Shown: positions 63,022 through 64,000 of the stretch, one piece after another
Position numbering within the stretch: position 1 is the first letter of the stretch
Layout: the number at the start of each line of letters is the position of its first letter
Assembly: GCF_018599245.1 (NCBI RefSeq)
Contig: NZ_JAHEVJ010000006.1
Span: 1 to 64,000 of the forward strand
From: Aliiroseovarius lamellibrachiae
GTDB lineage: Bacteria > Pseudomonadota > Alphaproteobacteria > Rhodobacterales > Rhodobacteraceae
DNA: 64,000 nt
Direction: 5' to 3'
Position numbers and translations under genes: made by a program
Notes under the pieces: model-generated
What the model was told of the DNA's origin: nothing
What the model saw: only the letters and a program-made list of their open reading frames with translations
The model's database searches: none

Positions 63022-64000
63022 TTATCCCACATCCACAAGCGCGACTTGCGCAAAGTCAAGCGCTTTGCGCATAACCGTGGGTAAATCCGACGGGCGGATC
63101 TGTTGAAACTCGCCTTGATTGGGCGCGGCGTCGAGCGGCAGATGCGCCACCCTTAACGCAAGCCGCAGGTGGAAATGTGTGAAGGTATGGCGCACTTCTG
63201 CGCCCGGATCCTGCCAATCCGCCACGATGGGCGGGGCTTCATGTGCGGTCTCGCCCCATTCGGCCCCCGGCCAGCCGAGCATGCCGCCAAGCAGCCCCTT
63301 ATCCGGGCGACGCTCCACCAGCCACGCACCATCCGTGCGCCGCGCCAGATAGGCAATGCCATAGCGCGTCGGCTTCGGCGCTTTTTTGCGCTTACGTGGA
63401 AGCTCTGCTGCGAGGCCAGAGGCGCGCGATTTACACGGCGCACGCCACGGGCAAATTCTGCAGGCTGGTGACTTTGGTGTGCAAATTGTGGCCCCCAGAT
63501 CCATCACGGCTTGGGCATAGTCGCCGGGGCGCGTCAAAGGGGTCAACGCAGAAGCCGCCTCTTTCATCATCGGTTTGGCATCGGGCATTGGGGTTTCGAT
63601 CTGAAACACCCGTGCCATGACCCGCTCCACATTGCCGTCGACAACGGTTTCCGGCAGGTCGTAAGCGATGGCGGATATGGCGGCTGACGTATAGGGTCCG
63701 ATGCCCGGAAGCGTCTCTAACCCAGCGCGATCTGTGGGAAATCCGCCCCTTGCCGTCACTTCGCGGGCGCATTTCAAAAGATTGCGGGCGCGGGCGTAAT
63801 ATCCAAGACCCGCCCATTCCCCCATCACCTGATCATCCTTGGCCGCAGCGAGATCCTCTACCCTGGGCCAAAGGGACAAAAAACGCAGGAAATAGGATTT
63901 CACGGCGGCGACGGTGGTTTGCTGAAGCATAATCTCAGACAGCCAGATGGCGTAGGGATCGGGGATCACACCGACGGCACGATCAGCGGGAGAGACCCGC
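63022..64000 (-). CDS. mutY: A/G-specific adenine glycosylase MutY (5' end cut by window)
   Basis: At least 326 residues; the frame continues past the right edge, where RVSPADRAVG precedes VIPDPYAIWL, so the GTG at 63969 is not the real start. Base-excision repair of A opposite 8-oxoG. Visible are the catalytic Glu in WLSEIMLQQT, a helix-hairpin-helix LPGIGPYTSAAI, the iron-sulfur C-x6-C-x2-C-x5-C (CTPKSPACRICPWRAPC) and a C-terminal NUDIX-like domain. Confidence 0.92.
   Translation of the reverse strand, partial: RVSPADRAVGVIPDPYAIWLSEIMLQQTTVAAVKSYFLRFLSLWPRVEDLAAAKDDQVMGEWAGLGYYARARNLLKCAREVTARGGFPTDRAGLETLPGIGPYTSAAISAIAYDLPETVVDGNVERVMARVFQIETPMPDAKPMMKEAASALTPLTRPGDYAQAVMDLGATICTPKSPACRICPWRAPCKSRASGLAAELPRKRKKAPKPTRYGIAYLARRTDGAWLVERRPDKGLLGGMLGWPGAEWGETAHEAPPIVADWQDPGAEVRHTFTHFHLRLALRVAHLPLDAAPNQGEFQQIRPSDLPTVMRKALDFAQVALVDVG

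Overview
The window reads as chromosomal DNA of a marine-type alphaproteobacterium of the order Rhodobacterales (roseobacter group). Pointers are a CcrM GANTC methylase, the leuS-lptE-holA order, the aminotransferase-ftsK-lolA neighbourhood, a SoxR with its iron-sulfur cysteines, a porin with a short Sec signal, and a polypeptide tail resembling the head-spike base protein of Rhodobacter gene transfer agents (GTA). These assignments come from reading the translated sequence by eye; no database search was run.

Layout. 1-0.47 kb: non-coding DNA with a dense cluster of CcrM sites and an intrinsic terminator. 0.5-2.3 kb: a RarD permease and a glycosyltransferase. 2.4-8.5 kb: two homologous FAD/GcvT-type demethylating dehydrogenases (sarcosine- and dimethylglycine-type) around a GlxA/AraC regulator, a methylated-glycine catabolic locus. 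8.5-12 kb: a regulator/GFA/LysE operon, free methionine sulfoxide reductase and a thiolase. 12.1-17.4 kb: a STAS/anti-sigma kinase pair, a gamma-glutamyltransferase, HspQ, a lipoprotein transglycosylase, LolA, RidA. 17.5-25.4 kb: FtsK, an aminotransferase, an ArsR/VOC pair, an amidase, a UbiH-type monooxygenase. 25.5-26.2 kb: a lone low-GC DUF3800 gene. 26.3-36.4 kb: Trm112/LON/thioredoxin-TPR, exonuclease III, SoxR, a response regulator, RibA, YggS, porin and other housekeeping genes. 36.5-49.7 kb: a glycosyltransferase, LeuS-LptE-HolA, a flavoprotein-MscS pair, short-chain dehydrogenase, PmbA, an inositol-phosphatase-like enzyme, an orphan LacI-type repressor and tRNA-Arg(CCT).

49.7-56.6 kb is the most accessory part: a tightly overlapping minus-strand polysaccharide operon (three GT4-like enzymes, a WecG/TagA enzyme, a GT2 enzyme, a polymerase-like membrane protein). 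It ends in a gene whose C-terminus changes abruptly to a GTA/phage head-spike-base tail, followed by a lectin-fold (LamG-like) spike-fibre candidate, next to the tRNA gene. 57-64 kb holds a membrane-tethered winged-helix regulator, two small secreted proteins, RNase HII, CcrM with GANTC sites in its leader, a candidate small RNA, an AlkB-type alkane hydroxylase with a coupled small gene, and MutY cut by the window edge.

A family of intergenic repeats (core near CTTGCCAAAAATACCTCGGGG, usually with a GAGGGGC/GCCCCTC hairpin) recurs at least six times, nearly always just 3' of a gene. Start codons were chosen by Shine-Dalgarno spacing and family N-termini, so several differ from the longest possible reading frame.
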